Source: Rhodoblastus sphagnicola (GTDB taxonomy: Bacteria; Pseudomonadota; Alphaproteobacteria; Rhizobiales; Beijerinckiaceae). Taken from it: a stretch of 64,000 nucleotides of DNA. A program made the position numbers and the translations under genes. Location: assembly GCF_002937075.1 (NCBI RefSeq), contig NZ_NHSJ01000100.1, positions 1 through 64,000 of the forward strand, read 5' to 3'. The notes under the pieces are model-generated. The model was not told where the DNA came from. It made no database searches and saw only the letters and a list, made by a program, of their open reading frames with translations. Below, one piece after another: positions 6,740-15,344 of the stretch; the first letter of the stretch is position 1; each line of letters begins with the position of its first letter.

Positions 6740-9126
6740 CAGCGGTGCTCCGGTCCGTCATGGAGCGCGCCGCTCGACGGGCTGAATGAATGGCCGCCGC
6801 CGCCGGGTCCGAGGCCGCCGAGCACCTGTTTGAGCTTCATCGCCTTTTCGATCGCCACGTCGAACGAGGCCGTATCGATCTTCGGCGAGAATGTCCCGTT
6901 GATCTGCTGCAGCACGGAATGGGCCTCGTTGCCCTTGGTCACCGCCAGATCGAGCTGGCTTGCGTCCACGTTGGGCGTCACCTGCTCGCCATTGAGCATT
7001 TGCAACGTTTGGATGGCGCTTTGCCCCCGCTGTTGCACTTCCTGGAGCGCCTGCGTGGCGCTCGCAAGATTTTCGGGTGTTGGAAGAGGCAGGCCTACCG
7101 TGCCGGGCTTGCCGCCTGGACCAAACCACGGCTTGTCTGTCGGCGATGGGAAGGGGATAGCATTTTCCCCCTTGTTGCCAGGGACTGAGCCAAGCATCTC
7201 GCGGTTGGCGGCCCCCGCCGCCGCAATTATGGGAATTCCTGCGAGCGCAGCCAGCGTCGTCCAAAGGGGGAGACCACCAAGTGCGCCCAAAGGTGCAGCG
7301 CCCTTCGGCAGCGGGCCTTTTGTTGGCAGGCCAGAGCTAAGCGCCAGCTTGCCCGCAGCCGCGTCCAGCGCAGCCGCAGCTCCGGTGAGTTGCGTCGCCG
7401 CTACGGATAGGCCGAAGCCCTTGTAGAGTTGGTAAGCCAGATAGCCGGAGCCAGCGAGCGCGCCAGCGCCCAGGCCGGCGCCGATCCCCGCCGCAGCAAT
7501 GGGATGCTTTGACGCCGCCTCGGCCAGGGCGTTAATGCCGGACGTGATCTTGTTGAGCCCTGCGGCGATGGCGGGCATGGCGCCCCGCGAGGTGGCGGCG
7601 CTGAGGTCATTCAGCGATTTGGTCAGCGCGGTGAACGAGGATGCCGCCTCCTGCGCCTGATTGGCGGCCGCCTGTTCCGCATCCGCCGCCGCCTCCAAAT
7701 TCCTCTGGTGCTGCTTGATCGCCTCCTCCTGCTGGAGAAGCTTGGAGACGAGGTTGGCGGCTGTCCCTGGCAGAGCCTTGTTGGCGAAGGCTATCTGATC
7801 CTCAAGCGATTTGATGCCATTGGCCTGCATCGCCGGCTTGAAAACCTCCCAGACCCATCGGTCCGGGTTGGTGGCGAGCAGATCGTCGCCCTTGAGTTTA
7901 CCGCCGTAGCCAGTGACCTTGCCGGCCTTGTTTCGGTGGATTTTGCCATCGTCGGCGAACAGACCTATGTCGCTCAGGAGTTGCGATGCCGTTCCCCGAT
8001 GCTCCAAGCCGCCGCGCAGCGTCTTCACCATCATCGACAGCGCGTCGCCGGCCGAGGAGCCGCGCAGCTCTTGGATCAGGCTCGGCATGGTGGCGTTGAT
8101 GAAATGGTCGGACAGCGTGCCGCCCGCCGACTTGGAATATTTCGCGGCCTCGTAAATCTGTTCCGGGGTGATCGTCTTGCCGAACACCTGCATGGCCTTC
8201 ACCTGACCGTCCAGGTAGGCCTTGAACTGTTCGGGGCTATTCATGCGGCCAAGGGACTCGGCGGCTTTCACGATCAGCGCGAGTCCGCTGTTGTCGACAC
8301 CCATGCCTTTCAGCACGGAGCCCGCGCGCGCGAGGTCGTTGATGATGTGGAACGTTTCTTCGGGATGTTTCACCGCCGAGCGCGCCTCGGTGAACAGCTC
8401 CTCGATCTCCGTCACGCCCATGTTGGGCGCGCCGCGCTTGGCCTCGATCGCGGCCTTCTGGATGCGCGCGATCTCGCTGGCGGGGATGCCTGCGTTGAGC
8501 GCCTTGACCTCGACATGCTGGCGCTCGGCGCCGGCCTTGATGGTCTCCTCGCCCATATGCCAGATCGAATGCGCCGAGACGGCCGAAGCGGCCCCGCCCA
8601 GCATCAAGGCGCCCGCGCCATGATGCCGCTGCTCGCGCTCGATGCGCGCCTGTTCGCGTCTTTCGCGCGCGGCGGCGGCTTCGCGGTCCCGCTCAGCCTT
8701 CACATAGGCCGCCGACCGCTGCCGCTGCAGGCCCGCCTGCGCCGCCGCCTGCTCCCTGGCCGACCGTTCGATCGCGGCGACCGTCCGCTGTTCGCTGGCG
8801 ACCACGCGCTCGTTGGCGGCAACGATCTCATTTGCCGCAGCGGCGGCGCTTTCGGCCTTGGCCCGTTCCGCCGCCTCGACCGCGCGCGCGGCCTCCATCT
8901 CGGCCTTCTGCGTCGCCAGCATTTCCTCGCGGCGACGGACGAGGCCTTGCGACGCCCGGTCGAACGTCGCCTTGTCCCACAGATCCTTGGTGGTGCCGGT
9001 GGTGCGGATCGTGTGCAGCGCGTCCATCTCGCGCTTGAACTTTTCCGCCGCCGTCTCGGCGTTCTTCGCCGGCCCGGAGAACTGATCCACCAGCTTGAGG
9101 ATCATCGAGACGGACATGTCAGTCAT
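6739..9126 (-). CDS. Tail tape measure protein
   Basis: A 795-residue protein sets tail length. The N-terminus (LVDQFSGPAKNAETAAEKF) is typical of TP901/P2 T-type tape measures. A long Ala/Glu/Arg-rich helical stretch (residues ~60-180) comes next, then a globular TP901-like domain with GVTEIEELFTEARSAVKHPEE. Central hydrophobic, Gly/Ala-rich segments (for example IAAAGIGAGLGAGALAGSGYLAY) are the usual membrane-active parts. It starts just after the E' frame ends (9136), the P2 arrangement. ATG 9117 is an alternative start. Confidence 0.9.
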   Translation of the reverse strand: MTDMSVSMILKLVDQFSGPAKNAETAAEKFKREMDALHTIRTTGTTKDLWDKATFDRASQGLVRRREEMLATQKAEMEAARAVEAAERAKAESAAAAANEIVAANERVVASEQRTVAAIERSAREQAAAQAGLQRQRSAAYVKAERDREAAAARERREQARIEREQRHHGAGALMLGGAASAVSAHSIWHMGEETIKAGAERQHVEVKALNAGIPASEIARIQKAAIEAKRGAPNMGVTEIEELFTEARSAVKHPEETFHIINDLARAGSVLKGMGVDNSGLALIVKAAESLGRMNSPEQFKAYLDGQVKAMQVFGKTITPEQIYEAAKYSKSAGGTLSDHFINATMPSLIQELRGSSAGDALSMMVKTLRGGLEHRGTASQLLSDIGLFADDGKIHRNKAGKVTGYGGKLKGDDLLATNPDRWVWEVFKPAMQANGIKSLEDQIAFANKALPGTAANLVSKLLQQEEAIKQHQRNLEAAADAEQAAANQAQEAASSFTALTKSLNDLSAATSRGAMPAIAAGLNKITSGINALAEAASKHPIAAAGIGAGLGAGALAGSGYLAYQLYKGFGLSVAATQLTGAAAALDAAAGKLALSSGLPTKGPLPKGAAPLGALGGLPLWTTLAALAGIPIIAAAGAANREMLGSVPGNKGENAIPFPSPTDKPWFGPGGKPGTVGLPLPTPENLASATQALQEVQQRGQSAIQTLQMLNGEQVTPNVDASQLDLAVTKGNEAHSVLQQINGTFSPKIDTASFDVAIEKAMKLKQVLGGLGPGGGGHSFSPSSGALHDGPEHR

Positions 9127-9135
9127 CTCAAGACC

Positions 9136-9602
9136 TCAAGTTTGGGCGAGACGGGCGCGGGCGCGCTCCCAGAGGCGCGCCAGCAGGGGCAGTTTCAGCC
9201 CGCGCAATTCGGCGAGCGTGTAGGGGTAGCAGAGACCGACATCGAGAATAAGATCGTCGAAACCGCCGGGGCCTAGCCCCACAAAAGCTTTCCCAGCGCG
9301 ACATCCAGCGCCTTGGCATCGACCGAGGCCATTTTTTGCAACGCCTCGATCGGCAGGCCAGTGAAAGCCGTCAGGAGCCCGAATGTGTCGAGTTTCGCAT
9401 CCTTGCGGGTGGAGCGCTCGTAATCGGCGCCCGTCGGGATGCGCAGGGCCACTTGCTTGTACGTGACGCCCTTCAGCTTGAACGGCCGCTTCAGCGCGAC
9501 CGTCTCGCCGTCGAACGTCTCACCGGCATCGAAATCGACGATTTTAGGCTCGTCCGCAGCCGCGCCGCCCATGGTTTCCTCGCTCATGAAATCCTCGTTC
9601 AA
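9136..9602 (-). CDS. Tail assembly chaperone E-E' fusion made by -1 frameshift
   Basis: Zero-frame E is translated to GGA AAG (9293-9288); a -1 slip then continues as AFVGLGPGGFDDLILDVGLC and on through LAELRGLKLPLLARLW to TGA 9136-9138. The added 50 residues are clearly coding. The heptamer G GGA AAG is the one lambda uses for gpG-T. A 7-nt spacer (CTTTTGT) and a GGGGC-TAG-GCCCC hairpin follow, and the hairpin contains the E stop. In P2- and lambda-type tails the fusion is a tape-measure chaperone made in small amounts. The sequence signals are seen; the frameshift itself is inferred. Confidence 0.8.
9268..9294 (-). promoter_or_regulatory. Programmed -1 ribosomal frameshift signal
   Basis: Slippery GGGAAAG at 9294-9288, spacer 9287-9281, then a 5-bp stem (9280-9276 with 9272-9268) whose loop TAG is the E stop codon. 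The frame, spacing and stem all fit -1 frameshifting into the E' frame. Confidence 0.75.
9273..9602 (-). CDS. Tail assembly chaperone E (short frame)
   Basis: A 109-residue protein of the P2 gpE-like tail assembly chaperone family (Phage_TAC). Its N-terminal half is acidic; the middle has LKRPFKLKGVTYKQVALRIPTGADYE and a helical C-terminus ending ALGKLLWG. It precedes the tape measure, as gpE does in P2. A GGGAAAG slippery sequence near the 3' end (9288-9294) allows a second, longer product (see 9136-9602). Confidence 0.85.
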   Translation of the reverse strand: MNEDFMSEETMGGAAADEPKIVDFDAGETFDGETVALKRPFKLKGVTYKQVALRIPTGADYERSTRKDAKLDTFGLLTAFTGLPIEALQKMASVDAKALDVALGKLLWG

Positions 9603-9623
9603 TCCCGTTTAAAGCGCCCAGGC

Positions 9624-10130
9624 TCAGAGAGCATTCGCGATCCAGGTATATTCGTCCGTGCCGCCGATGATGTATTTGTTGGCCTCGACGTCGATGTCGT
9701 AGATCGTTGTGCCGTCGATGATGAGCTTCAGCGCGTCGAGCGAGGATTTCACGGTGAGCTTGGCAAGCTTGCCCGCCTCCCAGCCGCCCGGATCGAGCGT
9801 CATGAACTGCCCGCGACAGGTCAGGCTGGCCGTGTGCGTCGCCCCGCCGTCGCCGTCGAGCGCGGCCGTGTTCGACAGCGTGATGCTCTTCTTCGAGAAC
9901 AGCCCGGCCTGTTTGATCACCTGGGGATCGTAGGAATTGAAGGTGACCTCCCACTCGAATTCCTTGTAGCCCATGGCGATCTGGCGCGTGCCGAGCATGC
10001 CGCCGCCGCGGAACTTCTCCATGACCTTTTCGATTTTCGGCGTCGAGCATTTCTCGGTCGAGCCGAGCTTGCCCACGCCGTCAACATAGCTGTTGAACGC
10101 TTGCAGGACATAATCGAGCTGGTTGGACAT
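9624..10130 (-). CDS. Major tail tube protein (P2 FII-like)
   Basis: This 168-residue protein belongs to the P2 FII tube family. Family-type features are an N-terminal EKCSTPKIEKVMEKFRGGGM region, a short FEWEVTFNSYDP strand and FMTLDPGGWEAGKLAKL. The ring-forming protein builds the inner tube. It lies between the sheath and chaperone E, as in P2. Confidence 0.9.
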   Translation of the reverse strand: MSNQLDYVLQAFNSYVDGVGKLGSTEKCSTPKIEKVMEKFRGGGMLGTRQIAMGYKEFEWEVTFNSYDPQVIKQAGLFSKKSITLSNTAALDGDGGATHTASLTCRGQFMTLDPGGWEAGKLAKLTVKSSLDALKLIIDGTTIYDIDVEANKYIIGGTDEYTWIANAL

Positions 10131-10140
10131 AAGGGGCTCC

Positions 10141-11361
10141 TCAACCGCCGTTCAGGCTGGCGGCCACCGCCGTCACCAGCGCCGTGTAATAATCCTGGTT
10201 GCGGTGCGCGTAGTTCTGGATGTGCTCCATCGGCGCGACCGGCTCGGGGTCGAAATCCCACGCCCAGATGCCCTGGCTGGTTTGCTGCGGCGTGTTGCGC
10301 TCAGGATCGAGCCAGACCTTGCCGCCAACAATGGCGCCGAGCTTGGCCAGATAATCGAAATAGCCCTGCATGCTCGCGGCCATCTCGCGCAGCAGCTGCA
10401 CGGAGGGCGGCTTGTCCACCGCCCAGGCCTGCACCGCCTGCACCGCCTCGTAGATCATGTCGGCGCAGGTGCGCACCGCCTCGAACACCCATTGGGGATC
10501 GTTGGAACAGGTGCCGTTGCCCCAGCGCCGCCAGCCGGGATAGCCGTTGTCGGGCGCCGACAGCGTAAGGATGATTTGCTCGGCGTTGAGCAGGTTGGCC
10601 TGGTCGTTCGGGCTGTCGGTGTAGTCGATCGGCGAGGATACGCCGCCCACGCCATTGTAGGCGAAGTTGGACGGCGAGAACCAGAATCCGTTTTCCAGAT
10701 GCACGCGGGCGGTCAGGCCGGCGGCCGACGCCGAGGTCGGGCGCGCCACATAGGCGTTGGCCGTCTCGTCCCACACTTCTACGCTGGGATAGAACACGTT
10801 GATGCGGGCGCTGGTGAAATCGTTGCGATAGGCGATGGCGTCGCTGTCGGAGGTCGAGGGGCAATCGGCGTAGATGCGCCCGCGCAGGTCGGTTGCGATC
10901 GGCAGCAGGGCGGAGACGACGGGATTGACGCCCGGCGCGCCGCCAGCCACGGGACGGTCCGAGGTGAAGCCCGGCGCGATGAAAGTGCGTGGCTTCACGC
11001 CGGTCAGCGCGAGCGCGTTGCGGAAGGCGTTGACGCCGGTTTTTTGCGCAACCGATCCGACCAGGTCGGACAATTGCGAGCCGCGATCGGCCGTGCTGGC
11101 GACACGCACCACCACCACGGCGGCTCCGGCTTCCTCGTAAATCTGCGAGACGGAGTTAAGCAGCGTTCCGGACGTCCCCAGTTTCGCGGCGAGGCGCGGC
11201 GTGGCCGCGAGCAGGACCGGGGTGTTGAGCGGAAAAACGTCGGGGTCGGCGGCGTCGGCGGTGCCGATCAGGCCGATCGGCGCGGAAGCGGCGGTTTTTA
11301 CCGGCCGAATGCCATCGTTCAGTTCGATGGTTTCGGTGCCGTGCAGGAATTGCGTGGTCAT
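10141..11361 (-). CDS. Tail sheath protein (P2 FI-like)
   Basis: A 406-residue contractile sheath protein. Typical features are FLHGTETIELNDGIRPVKT at the N-terminus, an AGAAVVVVRV strand and VSALLPIATDLRGRIYADCP. A conserved GYPGWRRWGNGTCSNDPQW block and a C-terminal ALVTAVAASLN strand for inter-subunit handshakes are also present. Its start follows a terminator (11451-11489) and the late dyad (11426-11442), so it heads a separate tail transcription unit, as the tail genes do in Mu. Confidence 0.92.
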   Translation of the reverse strand: MTTQFLHGTETIELNDGIRPVKTAASAPIGLIGTADAADPDVFPLNTPVLLAATPRLAAKLGTSGTLLNSVSQIYEEAGAAVVVVRVASTADRGSQLSDLVGSVAQKTGVNAFRNALALTGVKPRTFIAPGFTSDRPVAGGAPGVNPVVSALLPIATDLRGRIYADCPSTSDSDAIAYRNDFTSARINVFYPSVEVWDETANAYVARPTSASAAGLTARVHLENGFWFSPSNFAYNGVGGVSSPIDYTDSPNDQANLLNAEQIILTLSAPDNGYPGWRRWGNGTCSNDPQWVFEAVRTCADMIYEAVQAVQAWAVDKPPSVQLLREMAASMQGYFDYLAKLGAIVGGKVWLDPERNTPQQTSQGIWAWDFDPEPVAPMEHIQNYAHRNQDYYTALVTAVAASLNGG

Positions 11362-11425
11362 GAGCGCCCGCGTCTGGTTGAGAAATCTCAGGCCAGACGT
11401 TGCCCGCGCGACCCCGCGCCTTCCA

Positions 11426-11442
11426 CGCTGGTGGGGCCAGCG
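11426..11442 (-). promoter_or_regulatory. Late-operon dyad, copy C (upstream of sheath)
   Basis: Minus-strand CGCTGGCCCCACCAGCG followed by TGGAAG, about 64 bp before the sheath ATG. Copies with the same arms and the same TGRA tail precede the gene I operon (23944-23960) and the lysis amidase (32325-32341). It is a candidate binding site for the Mor/C-like activator. Confidence 0.55.
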
Positions 11443-11450
11443 GGAAACAA

Positions 11451-11489
11451 AAAGCCCGGTGCGGGTTCCGAGGAACGCGGCCGGGCTTT
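11451..11489 (-). terminator. Rho-independent terminator after fibre genes
   Basis: On the minus strand AAAGCCCGG (from 11489) pairs with CCGGGCTTT (to 11451), followed by TTTG; the A-run on the plus strand is 11449-11453. It separates the fibre gene at 11602-13674 from the sheath operon. Confidence 0.65.
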
Positions 11490-11601
11490 GAACGGAGCTT
11501 AAATCGAATTTATCCGGTGGGCAAATGGGCGCGCGCGACGTTACGCCATCACGTCGAGACCCGGATAGGTGGCTTCGAGGCGAAAATTCATGAGATTCTC
11601 G

Positions 11602-13674
11602 TTACTGAGCAAGCGCCGCATACGGAAATATCGTCACCTGAATCACCTCCTTTTGGGTCGAGTATCCGATGATGAGATTTGTGCCATCATAATCGACGCC
11701 GGGGTAGGATGGGCCGCCCAATTTGGCGGATCCCGCATAAACAGGATTCGGCTGCACGCCCGACCTGACCGCATAGACCGACTGCAGCGACCCGTCCGTG
11801 CGAAATATGCTGAGCGTCAGCGTGTCGCGATACGACGATTGATCCAGCGGGTTATGCACCAACCCTATTCGCCCATCCGGCAAGAGGATGCCTGCACCGT
11901 TCGACGGCTCGTTGGGAATGTCCGTGGGCGTCAGCGGCCCCCAGGTTTTGCCCGCATCGGTAGATTCCTGCCCCCAATACAGAGTCAGGCGGTTTGACGA
12001 CCATGTGCCGAATTTTCGCCAAAGCCGTTGCAACCGCTGACCTGTGGAATCCGTCGCCAGAGTGACCGGCTCGATAAACAGGCCCGTCGCGGGAAAACCA
12101 GGAAACTGAGTCGTCCCGACCCATGACGACGGCTGCGTGGCGCCCGGCCAAGCGCCGCCGTTCGGGCCGAAAACATTCGCGGATCCGAACAGCAAGGGGG
12201 ATACAGCAGGGTCATATGCGCCGACAGGATACCCAGACAGCGGGGTATAAGGCTCTGTCGAGATCAAGAACGGCGCCCCGACAGTTCCATCTGCCTTGCA
12301 TTCGGTGGCGACGAGCGCCAGAGCTGTGACGGTGGAATCCTGGATCGACGATACGAGGTACAGCCGCCCTCCGTTTTTGACAAATTGCCTGGGCCATACC
12401 AGTCGACCACCGGCGCCGCCGACCATGGCATCGGCTTGGGCGGCGACGAGCGGTGCGCCAAAATTTGCGCCGCCGTTTGTGGACGACGACACCGCCGCGA
12501 TTTGACCTCGACCGTCCTCGCCATTCAGACCGCTCGAGAATGCGACCCAGAGTCGCCCCGGCATGGACGCAACGCGCACATGATGATGGTATCTGTGCGA
12601 CGCCAGCACCCCGTCCGTGGGTGTAGTGCCGTCCGGAGTGATGACTGTGGTTGTCACCGCCGACGGGATTGCGGTGTATGGTCCCCGCATGGCGACTGCG
12701 CCGGCTCCCCAACGTAGAAAATGCGACGTAGTGGTCGAAATCGTGCGCGAGGACGCAAATCCGGCGATGAGGCCCGAGACCTCGTAATCCGTCATGATGT
12801 TTGCCGACAAAATCAACGCGGCGATTTTGCCGTTGAAATACGACGCGCCCTGCATACCGATGTAGACCATCGTTGATGCGGTGGCAGAGGTTGCCCCCGT
12901 CGTCTGAAACGGCGTCTTGACGTCCATCGCCCAGTTGACCTGGTGCGTCAATTTCGCGTTGGTGAAATCGAATCGCGCGATCTCCACGTCCCACCCGGTA
13001 TCAATCGGGAGGCCGGTCGTCTGAGCAAACGCATCCGTATCAAGCCGGCGCCCGCCGGCCTCGATCGCCCCGTTGTTCAGCCCCATGATCAGGCGGGTGG
13101 AACCGCTCCCCGACGACGCGTAGAATATCGGCTGCGCCGCACTGGTCAGTGTCGTGTCGTATGCGCGCAGAGCAGCAACAGTGACACCTGACGCGCCATT
13201 GGCAAATGCGGAGAGGGCCGACGTCGCATCGATGTAATTGGCGACGCCATCAAAGTCCCAGACGCCGCGACCGTCCGTGACCGTCCACAGAGGCATCTGA
13301 GCGACGGTCGAGATCGTGATATGACGACCCGCGCCGCTTTCGTCGTAAACCCGCGAGATCAGGCCGGGCGAACCCGCCAGCCATGCCCCTATGCGGGCGC
13401 TGTTTGGCCAGCCGTCGATGGCAGCGCGCGGCGCGTAAACGTCCAAAGTCGAGAGATCACTCTCGCGCGTGATTTGGTAAAGTGGCCCCGAATAGCTGCT
13501 GACGAGCCGACGCGCGCCATAAACGGCGTAGGGGGACGAGACTTGATCCAGAGGGGATTCGAGGGATGACGCCAGACTAACCGGCGCGCTCGGCGGAATT
13601 GCCGGAGGCCCTCCGGCGACGACGGCGGTCGCGCCAAAAACCAGCAGGAAGACGAGAGAGAGCAACCGCTTCAT
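11602..13674 (-). CDS. Exported sialidase-like (Asp-box) putative receptor-binding protein
   Basis: The 690-residue protein starts with a signal-like sequence (MKRLLSLVFLLVFGATAVVA). Residues ~40-270 resemble a concanavalin or arabinofuranosidase-type lectin fold (SPYAVYGARRL, RVYDESGAGRHIT, VWDFDGVANYIDA). The C-terminal ~350 residues have Asp-box/BNR sialidase-repeat signatures (SSSTNGGANFGAP and ESTDAGKTWGP), suggesting a glycan-binding or glycan-cleaving beta-propeller. It lies between the fibre genes and the sheath. The signal-like N-terminus is odd for a virion protein and could mean export by the host lysogen or a membrane-like anchor in assembly. The enzymatic role is unproven. Confidence 0.55.
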   Translation of the reverse strand: MKRLLSLVFLLVFGATAVVAGGPPAIPPSAPVSLASSLESPLDQVSSPYAVYGARRLVSSYSGPLYQITRESDLSTLDVYAPRAAIDGWPNSARIGAWLAGSPGLISRVYDESGAGRHITISTVAQMPLWTVTDGRGVWDFDGVANYIDATSALSAFANGASGVTVAALRAYDTTLTSAAQPIFYASSGSGSTRLIMGLNNGAIEAGGRRLDTDAFAQTTGLPIDTGWDVEIARFDFTNAKLTHQVNWAMDVKTPFQTTGATSATASTMVYIGMQGASYFNGKIAALILSANIMTDYEVSGLIAGFASSRTISTTTSHFLRWGAGAVAMRGPYTAIPSAVTTTVITPDGTTPTDGVLASHRYHHHVRVASMPGRLWVAFSSGLNGEDGRGQIAAVSSSTNGGANFGAPLVAAQADAMVGGAGGRLVWPRQFVKNGGRLYLVSSIQDSTVTALALVATECKADGTVGAPFLISTEPYTPLSGYPVGAYDPAVSPLLFGSANVFGPNGGAWPGATQPSSWVGTTQFPGFPATGLFIEPVTLATDSTGQRLQRLWRKFGTWSSNRLTLYWGQESTDAGKTWGPLTPTDIPNEPSNGAGILLPDGRIGLVHNPLDQSSYRDTLTLSIFRTDGSLQSVYAVRSGVQPNPVYAGSAKLGGPSYPGVDYDGTNLIIGYSTQKEVIQVTIFPYAALAQ

Positions 13675-13676
13675 GG

Positions 13677-14255
13677 TCAATTCCCGGTGTACTGGACGGC
13701 GTCGGTCGTGACCGTACCCATGATGCAGATCGAGGACAGATTGGTGGCGCCGTAGGCGGCCGCCTGGCCGGGCGCGAGGCCAAACCCAGTGGACGCCGAC
13801 AGCGTCGCGCACGGCCCGACCAGCACGGCCGCCGAGTTTGACGAGAGCGCCTGGATGACGACGCCATTGACCATCGCCTGCGACGGCAGCGCGGCCGGCG
13901 TCGCGGTCGCGATCTGGCGATTGGCGAAAATCGTCGCCGGATTGCCGGCCGACGCCACGCCGATCCGCGTCGAGGCGGCGTTGGCGCCCTGCAATGCGTA
14001 CCAATTGCCGTTGGCGGTGAGCGCCGGAGAAATGGCGCCGAACGGCAGGAAAATTGCGCCGGTGGAACCGGTCGGCGTCGTCGCGGAATCCATCAGCCAA
14101 ACGCCCTCGGTCGAGAGCGAATTGACGATGATCGTGCCGGTCCCGATCTGCGTCCAGCCCGTGATCGTCTTGACCGTCGTGTCAGCCCGCGCCGGAGGGG
14201 CGACTGCGAGCAGCAGCGCCAACACCGCGCCGATAAGCCGTACAAAAACCCTCAT
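13677..14255 (-). CDS. Exported Ala/Thr-rich protein, fibre region
   Basis: A 192-residue protein with a signal peptide (VRLIGAVLALLLAVAPPARA) and a repeat-rich beta mature region (GTGTIIVNSLSTEGVWLMDS, NGNWYALQGANAASTRIGV). Start ATG 14255 has AAGGGG just upstream; ATG 14270 is a weaker alternative. Its stop is 2 nt before the sialidase-like gene. The family is unknown. Together these two signal-bearing genes look like an inserted module in the fibre region. Confidence 0.5.
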   Translation of the reverse strand: MRVFVRLIGAVLALLLAVAPPARADTTVKTITGWTQIGTGTIIVNSLSTEGVWLMDSATTPTGSTGAIFLPFGAISPALTANGNWYALQGANAASTRIGVASAGNPATIFANRQIATATPAALPSQAMVNGVVIQALSSNSAAVLVGPCATLSASTGFGLAPGQAAAYGATNLSSICIMGTVTTDAVQYTGN

Positions 14256-14266
14256 TTGAGTCCCCT

Positions 14267-14641
14267 TCAAGGCGTCGTCACGCCGGCGCTGATCGCGATG
14301 GCGAGCGGCGCGGCGCAGAGGTTGAGCGTCTCGCCGTCGCCCTCGGCGAGGATGTCGGCGACGGCTGTCGTCCCGGCATAGGGCGCCAGGAATTTGGTCT
14401 GCGCGGCGGTGAGCACATAGTGCAGGACGCCGCTGGCGTCGCCGGAGAGCGCGCCATTGGACGAGGACAGATCGGCGAGAATATTCGTCGATCCGACCGC
14501 ATCGCGCACCTGCATCCGAAACACGATCCCGGTGAGATCGACGCCGGCCAGCACCGTGAGCGCGCCGCGAAAATCAGCGTTGGTCTCGATGGTGAGCGAC
14601 GGCGACAGCGCCACGCCGGCGAGTTGGGCGATGTTGGTCAT
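14267..14641 (-). CDS. Tail-fibre-associated beta-domain protein
   Basis: This 124-residue protein contains the pattern DLTGIVFRMQVRDAVGSTNIL, then a LHYVLTAAQTKFL segment. This resembles a small beta-sandwich domain common in phage tail-fibre and baseplate-attached proteins. It has no signal peptide. It lies between two fibre-related genes; the exact role is unknown. Confidence 0.5.
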   Translation of the reverse strand: MTNIAQLAGVALSPSLTIETNADFRGALTVLAGVDLTGIVFRMQVRDAVGSTNILADLSSSNGALSGDASGVLHYVLTAAQTKFLAPYAGTTAVADILAEGDGETLNLCAAPLAIAISAGVTTP

Positions 14642-14648
14642 TGCCGCA

Positions 14649-15344
14649 TCACGCGTTGACGCCGGCGATCGTGATCGCGGCCGGGGTGGAGATCGTGGCG
14701 CCGGCGGCGTTCAATTCCGCCGCGACAGCGCCGAGCGCGGTCTCGAACGCGGCCAAGGCGCTGGCGAGCGAGCCGCTCGCGCCCTGAGCCGCCGTCGCCG
14801 CGTTGGCGCTGGCCGTCAGCGCGGTTTGCGCCGCCAGCAGATCGAGCGAGGCTTTCTGCACGCCCAGAACCCGCGCCGCGAAGACGCTGGCCGAGGACGC
14901 CCCGAAAGCCGCCGCCAGATTGGCGAAGGCGGTTTTCAGCGGATCGGCCGTTGGCGCGTCGCCGGCGTTGCTGTTGAGGATCGACGCGGCATTGGCATAG
15001 GCCGTGGTGTGATTGGCGTCCGGCGTGATCTGGGTGACGATCGCGGCGCAGGCGGCGCCAGCGGCGGCGATGACGGCCGCGCGCATTTGCGGTAGCGTCG
15101 GAGCCGCCAGTCCCGTCGCCGGCAATCCCGCCGCAATCAGCACGGCGTCGAGCGCGGCGAAAGTGGCCGCGCCGGTCTCGTCGACCGGCCACGCCGGCGC
15201 CACGCCGCCGCGCGCGGCGACGAAGGCGAGGTAATTGGCGTCCGTGGCGGCCACGAGGGCGCCCTTGGCCGAGGAATAGATGACGGGCGACGTCTCGCCG
15301 ACCGGTTGGCCAGACCAGAACCAGGCGGGTGGTGTGTATCTCAT
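14649..15344 (-). CDS. Putative tail-fibre protein, Ala-rich
   Basis: A 231-residue Ala-rich protein. The first ~70 residues (MRYTPPAWFWSGQPVGETSP, then YSSAKGALVAATDANYLAFVAARGG) resemble phage proteins that follow tail fibres. The rest is a predicted long helical region with many Ala residues. The start overlaps the previous gene's stop (ATGA 15344-15341). No enzyme motif is visible; a fibre or fibre-assembly role is inferred from position. Confidence 0.5.
   Translation of the reverse strand: MRYTPPAWFWSGQPVGETSPVIYSSAKGALVAATDANYLAFVAARGGVAPAWPVDETGAATFAALDAVLIAAGLPATGLAAPTLPQMRAAVIAAAGAACAAIVTQITPDANHTTAYANAASILNSNAGDAPTADPLKTAFANLAAAFGASSASVFAARVLGVQKASLDLLAAQTALTASANAATAAQGASGSLASALAAFETALGAVAAELNAAGATISTPAAITIAGVNA

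Noticed and set aside
7708-9276. 522-codon plus-strand frame opposite the tape measure gene
   Set aside because: Arg/Leu-rich antisense shadow; the minus-strand tape measure is well supported.
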